From NCBI RefSeq assembly GCF_001039355.2, contig NW_019776146.1:201988-265987 (forward strand): 64,000 nt of DNA, given 5' to 3'. The notes under the pieces were generated by a model. The model made no database searches and was not told the origin of the DNA. It saw only the letters and a program-made list of their open reading frames with translations. Shown here piece after piece: positions 26,595 to 39,854 of the stretch (position 1 is its first letter; every line of letters begins with the position of its first letter). A program made the position numbers and the translations under genes. The stretch comes from Lingula anatina. Taxonomy: Eukaryota > Brachiopoda > Lingulata > Lingulida > Lingulidae.

Positions 26595-26820
26595 CAGGGG
26601 CGGGTTTAAGGATTTCTGAAAATAAAATCACACCAATACTCCTATCATGATATTAAAATTTTGACTAGCTTAATCATAGTTCTACACCGTAGCAAACCGT
26701 TCACCGTGGCACCGTTCGCCCTCTTAAATACCAAATGTTAAGGGGGGTAGGCTTCGCATCCGAGGCCTGCCATTCCTAAAAAAAAAGGACCCCCTTCAAA
26801 TAATCCTGGACCCGGCCCTG
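26595..26820. mobile_element. MITE, GGCGGATT family (copy 4, most complete)
   Basis: CAGGGGCGGGTTTAAGGATT at the left pairs with AATAATCCTGGACCCGGCCC at the right, giving terminal inverted repeats of about 22 bp. Internal phrases match copies 1-3. It is noncoding. Confidence 0.75.
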
Positions 26821-27212
26821 AAAATCTTCAAAAGTGCAATCAAATCTGTTAAGGTGAGTATTCCGGCAGAAAACGGCAGACTGCAGCAGACTGTGATAGC
26901 CTACATGTCGCAAACCCATCTTGTGTTTAATTTGAATGGGCACGACATGAGATACTATACTGGGACAGGGCAGGGCGCAATTGTCTACTGCATGGTATAT
27001 TTTGGGCCAGCGCGTAAGCCCATTACCACCCTCATAACCGGAAATATTCTGCATTTGGTTCACCTCTTACGTAGACAGGGTTTTACTTTTAACTACGCCT
27101 CTTGTTTGGAATACTGAAATGGCCTCTTGTTTGAAAAACCAACTATCAAATTGAAAAACTTCAGTCTATTCAAAATTCAGCTGCACTTTTCGTTCGTAAA
27201 ACTCATCAGTCT

Positions 27213-27360
27213 GGGCCCCGTGTCTCGAAAGCATCGCGTACTGCGAATAGCGATATCACATAGAGGCTATAATGCATTATATGGGGCGAGTATGGGCGAG
27301 TTATGGAATCGAGACGCTTGCGCACGGTCGCAATGCGCGATGTTTCGAGATACGGGGCCC
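27213..27360. mobile_element. Short MITE with GGGCCCCGT terminal inverted repeats
   Basis: GGGCCCCGTGTCTCGAAAGC at the left mirrors the right end, which reads GTTTCGAGATACGGGGCCC. The arms continue through GCATCGCG/CGCGATG for about 33 bp around a ~80-bp core. It is noncoding. Confidence 0.8.
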
Positions 27361-28366
27361 TGATCTTATTCTCCGTGATTTACATTGCCTATCGATATCT
27401 CAAAAATAAATGTGTATGTCATTATTATTAAATAATTTGCTCAACCATGAGTTGGATGAATGCATAAAAATTATAATAAGGAAAACTGAGGGAGAACCCT
27501 GCAAACAAAAAAGATCGCATACTATCCTTGCACGCGTTTGTGCAACGACATCACTCCACAAACGATACAGAACTTTTTAGGACGAGCAAACGCGTCAGGC
27601 GTGTCCTTCAATCCAGAAGATACTGTACAAAATGCTTAAATATGAGCTTGATTTTTTTACTATGGTAAGCTTATTTATTGGTTGCACAGTAAAAGTTTGT
27701 GAAAAGTACTTCTATAAGTTGAATAAAAACATCGGTTTATGACTTGATTTTCTGTATTTCACACAATGCGTATAGGTTGACATTCATTTGATAAGAGACT
27801 GTAGATGATATTAACTGCAGAGCGCCTCATTTGTGTACGTATGAATACATTTTTGTAAATTATTTCTTTTAAGGGCATATTTCATGAAATTTTGCCAAAC
27901 CTATCTATTGCACAGCACTTTCCCATTTTACAAAAGTAATTCATTATTCTTCATATATTTGTTCATTTTACGTTTCAACTGTATTTATTTCATTTATTTG
28001 CATTTTGTATTACACCAAGCAAACACAGAATGCTTTAAACGTTACCATAACGTTTATTGGTCATATAAGCGTTATGGTATCGTTATAATAAGTTCTGTAT
28101 TTGCAGGTCATCAGCTCTGGTGTCTGATTTTTTTTTTTTTAATTCTGGTTTTCACCATTCTCCACCGGCCTTATCTTAATTTCCATATGCTTGAATAAAC
28201 GTCTGATCAGCTCCCCATCATTGGTTGTTTTTATGGTCAAGAAGGTATCCCTTATTGATCTGATTTGGGATGACCAAAGGGATGACAAATTTAGGATGAC
28301 AAATCCAAACATAAATATTTGCTGGGCACAGTACAAGTGTAAAGAATTAGGGCGCACTCAGAACAA

Positions 28367-28793
28367 TTTGATCTGTGGACTAAAAGATCCACGGATCAAA
28401 TATGGCCGAGCCACTTAAAATCAATGCCGACTTATCCTCTGACGGTCTCCCCGCCTCAACACGCGCCATTCCTGCAGGGGCCTTGCAATTTAACCTTTAA
28501 CCGCGATTTAATCCATTTAATGTTGCGAGTGGAGTAGGGGTGATCATCAGAGGATTAGGCGACTTTGCTTTTAAGTGGGATCGACTATATTTAGCCCGCA
28601 GATCACCTGTTCTGAATGCAACATCAAAACAACTTAATCCGCGGATGCGGATCAAATATGGCCTACCCACTCGAAAGTTTGGCGAATTAACCTCTTATAG
28701 ATACTGAATAGATTCCCCACGGGAATTACACGGTAAGCTTTCAAGTGGGTCGGCCATATCTGATCTGTGGATCTGTTAGTCCGTGGATCAACT
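28367..28793. mobile_element. Inverted-repeat element with GATC-CGTGGATC-rich arms
   Basis: The left arm contains GATCTGTGGAC, GATCCACGGATC and ATGGCCGAGCCACTT. The right arm holds their reverse complements, giving arms of about 50 bp. A third internal copy of the arm phrase (GCGGATCAAATATGGCC) lies near 28645. No ORF was seen. It lies between the two duplication copies. Confidence 0.7.
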
Positions 28794-29180
28794 TTGGTTG
28801 ATGGTACGTCCATTGCCAAATTCATATCTGTGAGTTTCCAGAGAAAATTCAGTCTTTAGCCATGGTGCAGGGTAACTGCTATGCTACGCCCCACGCGTGC
28901 TATAGACATTGTAGGTATTGGGATCGTTGGTTGCATTCATGCTATTGGCTAATGTGGCACGTACTTTTCTTTGGGTTTGTTTCTCTGCCGAATTAAACAT
29001 TTAATGATTTTGCACGAGGGTTTTTTACTAGGAAACGCCTTTTGAAAAAGGACGTTTCAGTCATTTACTTTAATGGCACAGGTTGTTACAATTTCATCGA
29101 GGCTGACTCTAGGCTTTGAAGATGCTTCAATGATAATTAAAAAAACACTGTTCAAGACCAGTTTGATGCACATATGTAAT

Positions 29181-29186
29181 TTTATT
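29181..29186 (-). terminator. Candidate polyadenylation signal of clusterin-like copy B
   Basis: AATAAA on the minus strand in a block conserved with copy A. Confidence 0.45.
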
Positions 29187-29546
29187 AAGCATAGGATTGT
29201 TTTGTTAGGTCAGTTGTTGCGCCCTGCGTGAATTTCACTTTCAAGAGTTCAAATATTCGAATGCAGCACGGCATCTCACTAAACTAAATGCACTTGAAAT
29301 TATATAGTAGCTAAAATTTCCAAACAAATGTGTACTAATAAGAAAAAGGAAATCGGTGGCTCAAAAAAGTCCACGTTTCCAGACTTTTTACTTGGGAAAT
29401 CTCAAAATGTTTGCATTTATGAAAGCACGGTAGTTTACAGATAGTAAATAGAAATCAGGTATATATCAGGATTATAGAGTCAATATTTTCTAAATATCAT
29501 TGGTACTTTGGTACAAGCTCCTATGAACTTTTGGGAATAAGGAGGC

Positions 29547-32500
29547 CTAAGCGGCATTCTTAGCGGCCTCGGCTTTAAGGGCGGCGATGGCTCCCTCAGC
29601 AATGGCTACACCGGTCCCTTTTAAGTCAAACATATTCATATTCTCCACCTCGTACGTGATGAGATTGCCAAAAAGATTAGCCTTGACCCTGGCAATGGGT
29701 ATAGGTTGACCGTAGGACACTGCCTGGCCGTAGGAAATCTAAAATTAAATGATAAAAATTATGAAATTGTGTCATCCAAGGTTCTGCAAGGACAGCTAAA
29801 AGTATAAAAAATTGCCAAAGTGATATTTTCTGTGTATATTTTGTCTACATATCCTGCAAAGCTCCCAATTTAGACCGTAAAAACTATAAAACTATTAAAT
29901 AAAATCTACCTGGCGATTTAACGTTTTTAAGTAGTTCACGGGTCATGCAGAACTAAATCATTTAATTTAAAGGAACAAAACATCGAATTCAAGTGCAGAG
30001 ACAGGTCCAGCAATAATTCGTGAAAAGGAAAATTTTGGCGGGTATAATACCGTTTATAGTGCCTTTAAACGACTGGGAACATCGTCTCGCACCCCTTCCC
30101 TCCAAATTTAGAAACGTGTATTCTTAGTCAATGAGACAAAATAATGATAAACAGTACAAGTAACAATGGTTTTCAAAAATGTTGAAAAAAACTTCTAAAG
30201 CATCTTATCCGGGGATTTTTTCAACAATCGACAATGCCCTGGAATAACTTCTCTTCCTCTCGGATCATTGCTCGACTCGTCCCTGCACTGGAGCCCGATA
30301 TTTCATACCACTTTAAATCAAATAATTGAGCTCTAAATGATCCCGGTAATGTTAAGTACGCGTCTTCCTTCACATTTCAAGAGGAAATACTTGATACTTT
30401 ATTTGAGAGTTTGATCTGAATTTGGTAAGCAGCATGAGGGAATATGTGGTCACATAGATAATGATTTGACAAAGTGTCCAACGGAGATGCGAAATACATT
30501 GCCTTTTATCTTACCAGTAAGTATCGAGTTAGATACCCTTTACATGTATTTAGGCTACTTTAAAAATAAGCATAAGAAACGAAAAATTACAAACTATGAT
30601 GCATATATATATGTATGTTTTACATACATGCAGGTTAGTTTGACAACAGGTGCAAGACAGACAATTTACAAACTATGCGAGGAATATACAGCACGTTTGT
30701 ACAGTCTCGAAACGGTATGGAATGGCCAAAAGACTACCTTTTCCGCGAAGCATGTTAGGACAGACAGTCGAAAAGAGAGAAGGGGAGGGTAAAAAACTAT
30801 TTTGGCAGTGTAAATATTTATCTCACCTCATGAATTTCGTACTTGTCTTCTTTGTACAGTGAGAGCCATCTCAAGTTACTCAAGGCCTGAAGCACGTCTT
30901 TGAGGGCGACTTCGTATCCATCGCAGTCTGAAATAAGTCAAATATCTACATATACAGTGTCGCTCTATATACCATGCTATACTACATATATACGAGGTTT
31001 AAAAAAACTATTCCGAATTTTCGTGCCTATGTATATAAAACCAAGCATGTTCTTGGTGGTATTTATATTTCTCGAATTAAAACTATTCTCCTGACAGTCA
31101 GAAATTCTTAATTATCCTGTTTTGGGCAGCGATTGTCCGTGGCAGACACGAATTATTTTGAATGAAATAATTCCAACGTCTCCTTGCTAATGTTGTCCCT
31201 TTTCCCTAAATTTTTCTTTTTTTTAGTGATTTCCTCTTCTTCTTGTCTATTTTCTGCCATTGTTTTAATTATTAAGTGTTTTTTCCACGATTTCTTTTTT
31301 GTTACTAAGAACAGTTGTTCCATGTTACCTCTGGTTTTCACGATGTCGCAATCAGGGCACTGAGGGATGTAATAAGAGCACGCGGCGGAGGCATTACTCT
31401 GAAGAGCGTTGCAGGTCGGTTCTCCGGAACGACGGATTCTGTGTGCATTGGTGAGAATCTCGTACAAGTCTCGACGTCGCCCTATAATATAGAAAGACAG
31501 ACCCCTACTCTCAAAATTGCTCAAAATAGTTATTGTCAAATTACAGTCATTCTCCCATGTATGTTGGGGAGAACAGTGCCGCTGATTATAATTGATATTG
31601 TAAATAATTATTCTATTAATTTTTAACATAGGAACTTTGCATTGATATATGTTACTTAAAAAACGTTAATCAAAAATTCATTGGAAATATGGAAGATGCC
31701 ATTATTATTATTAACCAACAACACCACTTTTTACTTTTAAGATATTACTCGTTCAATTGATAAAAGAATAATTTTAAAAAACTCACTTTTGCCTAAACCA
31801 AAATCAAGCTTCCCAAATAAGTTCCCCAAACTGCTCCCAATGCTACTCATTAAGTTTCCAAAATTAATATTCCCAATATTCTCAAAGCCTGATCCGATAT
31901 TTTTGAAGAAGTCACCAGTTTCATGCAGTCCTATCTGAAACTAAAGAATAATTAAGGTAATGAAATATATGTGGGTAATTTCTATTTTGAATTATATAAT
32001 GACTTTGGCAATGAACTATGTCATGTTTGAGAAATTCAATTCAATTGTGCTCAGTTATTTGTTGGTTAAATAAAAAATTTAATTAAATTAAATATTGTCA
32101 CTGCCCAAAACATTACAAAAATCATGATTTATAATGGCATCATAATAGTGATTTGGTGACATATCACTACGAATTTGGGATTAAAAAGTCATTTGCCAGT
32201 TGAGATACCCGTTAATTGGATTTTCATTGTGTCCACAGGAGAGCAAAATAGTAGATTTATTCCCTTTACATAAGGAGAATAAAGTAGTGCAGAATGTCAT
32301 GTTGCTTTTTCTGATATGATAGGCTGCCAAAATCTCCGCTTCTGATGTCTACCATTCTAATGAGATACTTACACCGCCATCAGTGAAGAATTTGTCAGTT
32401 TCTGTTCCAAGGTAAACAAAAGGTTGTTTAGCGTCTCCTACTACGAAATTTGGAAGTGATGAAGTGAAGAAGTTGGGAAGACCGCTCTCGAAGAAAACTT

Positions 32501-33497
32501 TTGAATCGTACAAAAACTTATTAAAGCCCGTTGGTGAGCAGACATCCTCTGCGCTGTAATAGAACGAAAACCGGGGTTAAGAAAAGCGGACAACATCGTA
32601 AAGGAAAAAAATTATTATGCCAGTTCACCACCTCTCAAGCATAAATTTAGCTAAAAGAACTACACTCCAAGAATTAATTTTTGAATTTTTTCTTCCATAA
32701 AATCGTTATAAACAGTATATTGTCATGAACATTCTGTTACTGTCTACTTACCGTGCTTCGCACTTCGCTTTAACGCAGTCAACACAAAGTTGTGTCTTCG
32801 TCTCTACTACTTTATTACAAGAAGCGTTTACTACTTGAAACTGCTCGAGGGAGACATTGTATGCTACTTGGTCGGCTTCTATTTGCAACACCAGTATTTG
32901 AACACCGTTACTGACATAAGCTGAAACCAAGGGGAAAAAAACTTACAAGCATTCTATATTGCATAGAGTCATTTATCAATTTCATTCTGTTCTGTTTTGT
33001 CCACAGTTCAAATGTCAGGAAAATATATCCTTTATCGCCCATCGCTTGTTGTATTGAAGCTCTTAGAAACAGGAGATGGAAAATGAGGAGTACTCTGTCT
33101 ATGGCTTATGGTAACAAACGTTGTTAGACAAAAAATTAACTTAATAGAATTAAATAAATAAAAAAATTATTGAGCACAGATCTTTTCCAAGGAACAGTTT
33201 GTTCTTTTTAAAGAAAAAGAGTTAATTTTCAGATGGATTAGAATTTAAGCCCCTGTTAAACAGTTGTGTTCTTCGAAAACATATCTATAATAATAATAAT
33301 AATATTAATAATAATAATAATCTGCTTCTGAGGTCTGGACAGATTTATCAAAGAAAGTACAAGTATAAAACACCACGTTAAATTCTAACGATTTCATACT
33401 GCCTACCTGGATAGAGGCCTGATGGTACCACCTCGCGACTGTAAGATGGCGCGAAAACTACCGCCAAAACAGCAAATAAAAATATAACTTTTCCCAT
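29547..33497 (-). CDS. Clusterin-like secreted glycoprotein, copy B
   Basis: Seven exons (33497-33407, 32920-32752, 32553-32373, 31940-31787, 31481-31329, 30927-30827, 29738-29547) have exactly the lengths and phases of copy A and encode 346 residues. All ten cysteines, both cysteine spacings, the three sequons and the signal peptide are kept. The two basic sites are also kept, one as RIRR before S. Substitutions are scattered and mostly mild (for example ERFKV to EQFQV, NVVIYDV to NLITYEV, ENKYEIYE to EDKYEIHE). The ORF is open with no damaged splice site, so both copies look functional. The role is inferred from clusterin: extracellular chaperone or lipid carrier. The ~187 bp around exon 1 are identical to copy A. 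Confidence 0.85.
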
Positions 33498-33603
33498 TAT
33501 AACACCTTCTTATATTTCTGTATGCCTTATCTATTTCTCTCTCTCTCTGTCTGTTGTCTCTGTGTCTCTTGCTGAGTTATGTTTATAATGCCGAGAAGCA
33601 GCG

Positions 33604-33612
33604 CCTTTTATA
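33604..33612 (-). promoter_or_regulatory. TATA box of clusterin-like copy B
   Basis: TATAAAAGG on the minus strand about 110 bp before the ATG, at the same place as in copy A. Confidence 0.6.
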
Positions 33613-35144
33613 CTTTTCACGAAGCCCACACAGTCACACCTATGGTCAAGTTTTGTTTACGATAGCATGCTGTCCGGACAGCATCCGCATCTCATGCGTC
33701 CAGTCCCAGCCTAGGGTAAAGTCTCCTCTCACGCATAGGTGAAATTAGTATAATAATCATTATTATCATGCCAAGTTGACGTCCAGTTGATTTTTATGTC
33801 CATATCAACAGGTCAATGACCTTCACGTCGTCTAGTGGAAAATGTCCATGGTATTGACAAATTTTGAGGCGTTAATCTATTTCACTATTTACGGACGTAC
33901 ATGAATGAACAAAATTTTTATACGTTGTTTTTATTGATGATTTTTATCGATCTTTACTTGCTTTGATAATACTTGTGATCTAAAAACTTAATATGGACGA
34001 GAAACACACTGGACGAAATAATATTTTGTCACATATATGTAGCACTAGAAAAGTACCCGTCCAAGGGCCGCATATGGCTCTGAGATTTATTGATTGATTT
34101 ATTGATATATAACACACATATATACTCTATAAGTGAATACTAAAAGAGGTACATTGCTTGGAATTTTGCCGCTCAGCGACGCTATTGTTTTCAGCTGCGA
34201 ATGCCTCCCCCTGCATGGCATTTACTTGCAAACTACGGTCGTAAATCGTCGTCAAAAGCTGTAAAATGGTGGCAATTGCATGGATTTGACACTTTGTTGA
34301 CGTTGTCAGAGAGTTAATGGATTGTTTGTACGCGATTTCATAGTACGGGTTTTTACTGCAATCGAGATTAACGGGACTAAAGATGGGCTTCTCCTATCTT
34401 ATTATACATATTATGGAATCATAGGAGAAAATTTTACGACTGGTATAGCATGAAAAGTAGTTAAAAGAGCATTAGTTATATAAAGACAACTGTTTTCAAT
34501 AGTCACTTCAAAACATGAAAATTCTACAGACGGACAGGTTAATAATATGTTATCATAGTACCCTTGGGTGTCGGACAATCTTCGTATCAGGTACACGTCG
34601 GAACTTGTTGTTTTCGTTTGTTGACGTATAGCAAAACGCACCTCGACGGCATTAGCAGCGTGCAAAATATGTCGAGGTGCGTTTACCGCAGACTGACGTA
34701 TCTTTGTCGAAAGGATCATTTTATTTTTTTGATTTTATTTTTGGAAAGCGTGTGGTCGACATCATCCTAAAAAAAGGTGTCATGATTTACTTAAGTCACG
34801 ACGACTGAGGCGCCGATAAAGAAGCGGTTCAAAAGTGACTGTCATTGGCAATTAGATGGGTGATCATGAAAAGTAAGAAGCTAGTTCTCTGGATATTTAT
34901 ACTAAATACACTACGCAGAAAAAATACACTGAAAGACTGATAAACTCAAGGCAAGGTGTGAAGGAAAGCTTCCATGCAATCAAACTAAAACGAATATCTT
35001 ACTTTTCAGCCGTTCCTCGATCCTAGATTCAGTTTTTGATTTAATTAAGTAAACATGTTACATGGACTTTTATTCTTTTTTACGCTAAATTGATCTGGTG
35101 AAAAAGCACAGTGAATAAATTTAATAATTATTATTACAGTAATA

Positions 35145-35178
35145 ATACATACATACATACATACATACATACATACAT
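35145..35178. repeat. (CATA)n microsatellite
   Basis: Eight or so tandem tetranucleotide units in the copy B upstream flank. Confidence 0.9.
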
Positions 35179-36120
35179 AAACCGTATCAGTTGAATAACT
35201 CTACAAATTATACAAATTTGTAATGAACAGTGAAGAGAGTAATCATTCATAAACATTATGGATTGGAACTGTTTTTTTTTTCTCTTAATTGTGACTGCTG
35301 ATTCGAAATCTTGTCAGGATATTTCTCTTGCTTGGATCATATCTACATGTACTCTATACTTCAGACCCTTCTAGCTATACAAAACTGGACGAAGGAATTC
35401 TGGTTAAGTTTACTTGATATCAAAATATATTTTTTCCTTTTTCAGAATCAAGTTTAAATGTTGTATGTTCTCGGGAGGGTATTTTTGTGATACCTTACTG
35501 TGTTAGTTATTAGACTGGGAAATATTCATGCAGAAAGAGTTTTTAAAAAAGGTTAACGGCGATATGCGGCATTTCGGAAAATTATCAGAAGCGCAGTAGC
35601 AATCTTCTTGGAGGATTCAGGATGTGCCAATCACCCGCCTCATATGGGTTGAAGTGAAAAAAACTTAATAAGAAATCGACTGGCTGCAGCAGACTGTGCA
35701 TGTCTCAAACATATTTGTCTTTTAATTTGAATGGCCACGGCAAATATCTGTTGTAAAAAAAATATTTTTGGACAACGCGTAAGCCCATTAAAATCAAATG
35801 CGGATACTCAAGTACTCATAGCCGGAAACGCTAAAATTAATTTTGTATCTGGTTTACCTCCTACGCAGACAAGGTTTTATATTTATCCTTCTCAAAACAA
35901 CCTGCTTTGGTAAGTTTTGTTGTTTTCGTCCAAATCGAGAATCCTGTTGATCTTTGCTATAAAAGATACTGTCCGTAAACATAAACAGCCACACCTGTAA
36001 GGATGCGTGTTACAAGCATGCTGGATCTATTTCATTTTGAAACTATTTACTATTTTTAAATAGAAAGTAAATTCCGGTTTAAAAGGTCAACCCACCAAGA
36101 GTTATGCAGGCCAGTGATTT

Positions 36121-36169
36121 CTCTCTCTCGTTCTCTCTCTCTTCCTCTCTCTCTCTCTCTCTCTCTCTA
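36121..36169. repeat. (CT)n microsatellite, imperfect
   Basis: A CT-rich dinucleotide run with a few interruptions. Confidence 0.85.
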
Positions 36170-37394
36170 TCAGGGAATTGTAACGGCGTCCTCTCTACTG
36201 TCCGAGGTCTGTTCCGGGAGTTGAGAAGGGGGGGGGGCTCCCTATCAAGGTTTCTGTCTTCCTCTTGGAGATTGATATGACATGCATTACTTACCTTTCT
36301 TTAATTCCTTGGTCAAACGTAGTGTAAAAAGAAAAATTGCGCCAATCGTACAAGATCGTGATCATAAATTTTACAATTATAACTATTGTTATTGGTCACA
36401 AGCCTCATGAAGGGTTTTTACTCCCCCGAATAAGAGGGATACATTAAAATACATAGTGCTGATGCTCGAGACCCTTGTCGCTAGCGAGTTTCCAATGCCA
36501 ACTCCTATTTTCAGCGAATTTGTTTTGTATATTAGATGCTTTCATTTATTTTTTGTTTAAAAAATGCAACACAAGGGATATCAGTTTCATGGGCGACTTC
36601 AGATGAGAAAGAACTAAGTGTTCGAATCCGCGTTTACTTCGTTTACAATTTGTGCAAATTTGATGTTTTGAAGAGATGATTGAATTACCTTAACTTTTTT
36701 CCGTACTTCAGATTGCTAAAAAGAAGGAACATGAAACATAAAAAAGAAGCCGTTATTTTTGTCATCTTGTTCCAATTACTGTAGGTTGATGGTGGCTTCA
36801 TTTTTAATGATCTTATCAAAAACTGAGACGACCAATTTTCAAAGTTCAACTTCATGACCAATACGCTACTCAACCAGACATTTCTGTGCTCAGTTGCCTT
36901 AAATATCTCAAAATGGTAATGAATGGTGATCACCAGCGACTATCTTGGGTGATCAACGGTCGCATGTCTTGGACGTAACTTCTTGGCTTCGTAAACGCAC
37001 CGAAGCATTTCCTACAGTGCGAAGTCAAATATTGCCCCAGTTCTAACCGAGAGTTCAGATTTTTGCAAGTTTAGCCTCGTAATTATACCCCGAATTATCA
37101 CTGTCATTGTTGGTCCTTTGATCATGTATTTCTAAAGAGACAAAACTTTAAGTTGTAATTTTAGTTTGATCGGAGGCAATACAATTGCAAAAGACGAGAT
37201 GTCAAGATAGGCCTATTACTTTGAAGTCGAGTAAGTAATTTCATTCTTTTCTAGTTAATCTCAAAGTCATTTGTTTTACAATGTACTGCATCAAATTAAA
37301 ATCTGACATACGCATCTAAAGTACCTTTTTCTTCTTTATCAATGATCATGGAGGAGCGACAGGTATACCATTGAAATATCATGCTATTGAATTT

Positions 37395-37397
<3 letters not shown>

Positions 37398-37425
<28 letters not shown>

Positions 37426-37426
37426 T
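37398..37426. repeat. (CA)n microsatellite
   Basis: An uninterrupted CA run. Confidence 0.9.
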
Positions 37427-39854
37427 ATCGTGCACATGTAGGCTACTATAAAAAAGGTCGTGGTGACACTAGGGCGTCGAGGACAAGATCAGTATGTTTT
37501 ATAATCCTCTGTAATCCCTGGACACTCTCTGTGACCGGTTGTTGGGACTCAGATCCAATGGAATGTTCATGTCACTCATAACACAGGGTCATAACAAAGT
37601 GTGTGTGGTTTGCCAGGAAAGGAACTCCCACTCACCCTAACTGTTAACCGACCTGTAAATCCGTGTCACGATGCTCCCTAAAAATTGGTCACGATTCAAA
37701 CGGTTGTTAAGATTGCGATTCTGATAAATACACGAACATTTCGTTTCATATGTTATGGATAATGGAACTATACGCCAAAATCATTGTGAATCGATTTGGA
37801 AAAATGCGCATTGAACACTTCACGTTAACGTTATTTCAAAGTATGATGCCCAACTCTCGGTCTTCTGTGAAATGCCCCAGCTGCATGTTCACAAAAAACG
37901 TTCTGCATAATTAAATATGAAGCTTGATAAATATTTAGAAATACACTCTAAACTTATGTCTATATATTTGCAACAAAAATAAAAACGCGCATGCATATAT
38001 CCATTTGTTATTATCAGGACATTTTAAACAGCTTTATTAGTGGTTTAAAAGTAGGATAAACCTATTTATTAAGAGACACGACGCAACCAGAAAAAATAAT
38101 AAATTTAAAGCTTTCAGTAGTCACTGAGTGTTTGTTGTAAAAGGAACAATCGGTGCTATGTCGTGCCTTGGGACCCAAGTCACTTACGAAAACGGGTGAA
38201 AGTGTTCTGTACAACCCATTATTTTTGTACCTTGTCATTATCATGGTTTTGTTAACAAGTGTCGAAAATATGACAAGCATGAAAACTATAATTTAGCATC
38301 TGCAATTGCACGTTACGCTGTCGCCCGGGGCAATGTGGTTTTTCTTCTCCCTCCCCTGAGACAGAAATTATACGAGTAGCCAAAATACTCGAATTATTTG
38401 CTGGGTCAATGTCTCAAATAGCCACGTCCTTCATAGAGATATGCTATCGGACTGGCAGCTCCTATCGTATTGTAACAAAAAGGTGAACATCCTTTACGCG
38501 TCCGTCTTTGCGTGCTGACACCGCTTTGCCGCACGGGGGGGTTATCCATAAGCTGATCTCAAATATGAAATTAAAAACTCAAGTCGTGTTCTTTTTACGA
38601 TAAACCCACGGATGACCACCAAATAAAGTAACAATTGCAGCCATTTCCATTCTCTTGTTAAACAAGCGAGAAATTTAAAGAAGACTAAAAAGTTTGGTCA
38701 AAAAGTTATTTTCGGCTCAATGCTCTTTTGTGGAAAACAGTTCGTGCAACCTTTACACATACCGTGTATGATTTCACTATCACTGAACAAAGACAATGAA
38801 GTTCGCTGAAAATCTAAAATTAATCTCCCTCGTGGGCCCTAATTGACTGGTACAAGTAAGTGGCAAAGAGTTCAAAACTCTGGTATAGATATCAGGTCGA
38901 TATCCCCTACTAGACTATACTTCCATCCCTGTTCATTGGTGTGTGTGTGTTGGGGGGGGGGGGGTCAACCGCTTCTGCGCATATGTAATCTAAGAATATC
39001 ATACCATGAAGTCATAATTGAGGAAAAAAATTAAAATTAAATTTTAAGTTGTGCGATGAAAAGTTTTTAGATAAGGAATTACATTTGGTCTGTTTTTGCC
39101 CATATTGCAACGTTGACTAACGACTATCTCAGCGGACCCTCAACCACGTCACAACGGGGATGACTTAAGTGTGTCGCTATGGAAAGTCACAGATTCGTTT
39201 CTAAATTAAACAGAAAGGAAACCAAGAGCACCATGACCAGCCACGATACCTCAGTAAAATCGTGAAAATAAGACGTGCACTAGGGGTCCACTTATTGTGT
39301 GCTGCATTCGTTTTCACACCAATTTTTTTTTTTTTTTTTGACGGCTGAGGCAATAAACGAAACAAACCACATTTCTTCACTGGCGATTTATTTCTCAAAC
39401 TGTCTTTAAATTAGTTAAAGAGACACCATTTGGAATTATCAAAAATCTTTATGAGGAAGTCGACAGTTTTCCTGTTCTAGCAAAACGTCAGAGAACATGA
39501 CTCAAGAATCGTCTCCATCGGTGGGTTCTTATAATTTGGATTATGTTTATACAACGTACATAGGTGAACATGCACAAAAGTAAGGGAAAAACAATGCTGG
39601 TAAAAAGACACCAAAAACACCACCATAGGCAAAATGAATAAACATTAATGTATAAAAAAATTATTTGTCGTTTCATTCTTGAAACTAATTATCGCTAAAA
39701 TATACGAAATTTTCTTCCACCTCGTGTTGGAACTCGATTATTTTTAAACGCAAATTTTTCCTACGGTCTGCAATTTGCACAGCAGACTCTTTTGCTCGTC
39801 ATGTCAGTTCCATGCATCTCGCCTTGCCTCGTTCCCACTGCTGCCACCTCTCTT

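Larger units (their letters stand above)
17630..27110. repeat. Tandem segmental duplication, copy A
   Basis: This segment spans clusterin copy A with its 3' and 5' flanks. It aligns colinearly by eye with 29060-35910: the 3' flank (17640 with 29070), all exons, 23.05-23.5 kb with 34.5-34.8 kb, 23.64-23.9 kb with 34.9-35.5 kb, and 26.87-27.1 kb with 35.68-35.9 kb. Copy A is longer because it carries extra insertions, including MITEs, the 24.86-25.26 kb tandem repeat and a TA microsatellite. Confidence 0.8.
29060..35910. repeat. Tandem segmental duplication, copy B
   Basis: This is the partner of 17630-27110, in the same orientation, with clusterin copy B. Exons are highly similar, introns and flanks less so. 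It is shorter because it lacks most of the insertions seen in copy A. Confidence 0.8.
35911..39854. other. Intergenic region without a recognised gene
   Basis: Nearly 4 kb of AT-rich sequence between duplication copy B and the 3' end of MARS1. ORFs are short and show no domain or codon pattern that could be supported. It contains (CT)n at about 36121-36169, (CA)n at 37398-37426, and a short GT/G tract near 38940. Confidence 0.5.

Noticed and set aside
36600-36640. GTTCGAATCC, like a tRNA B box
   Set aside because: No A box, anticodon stem or acceptor pairing could be found at the right distances.
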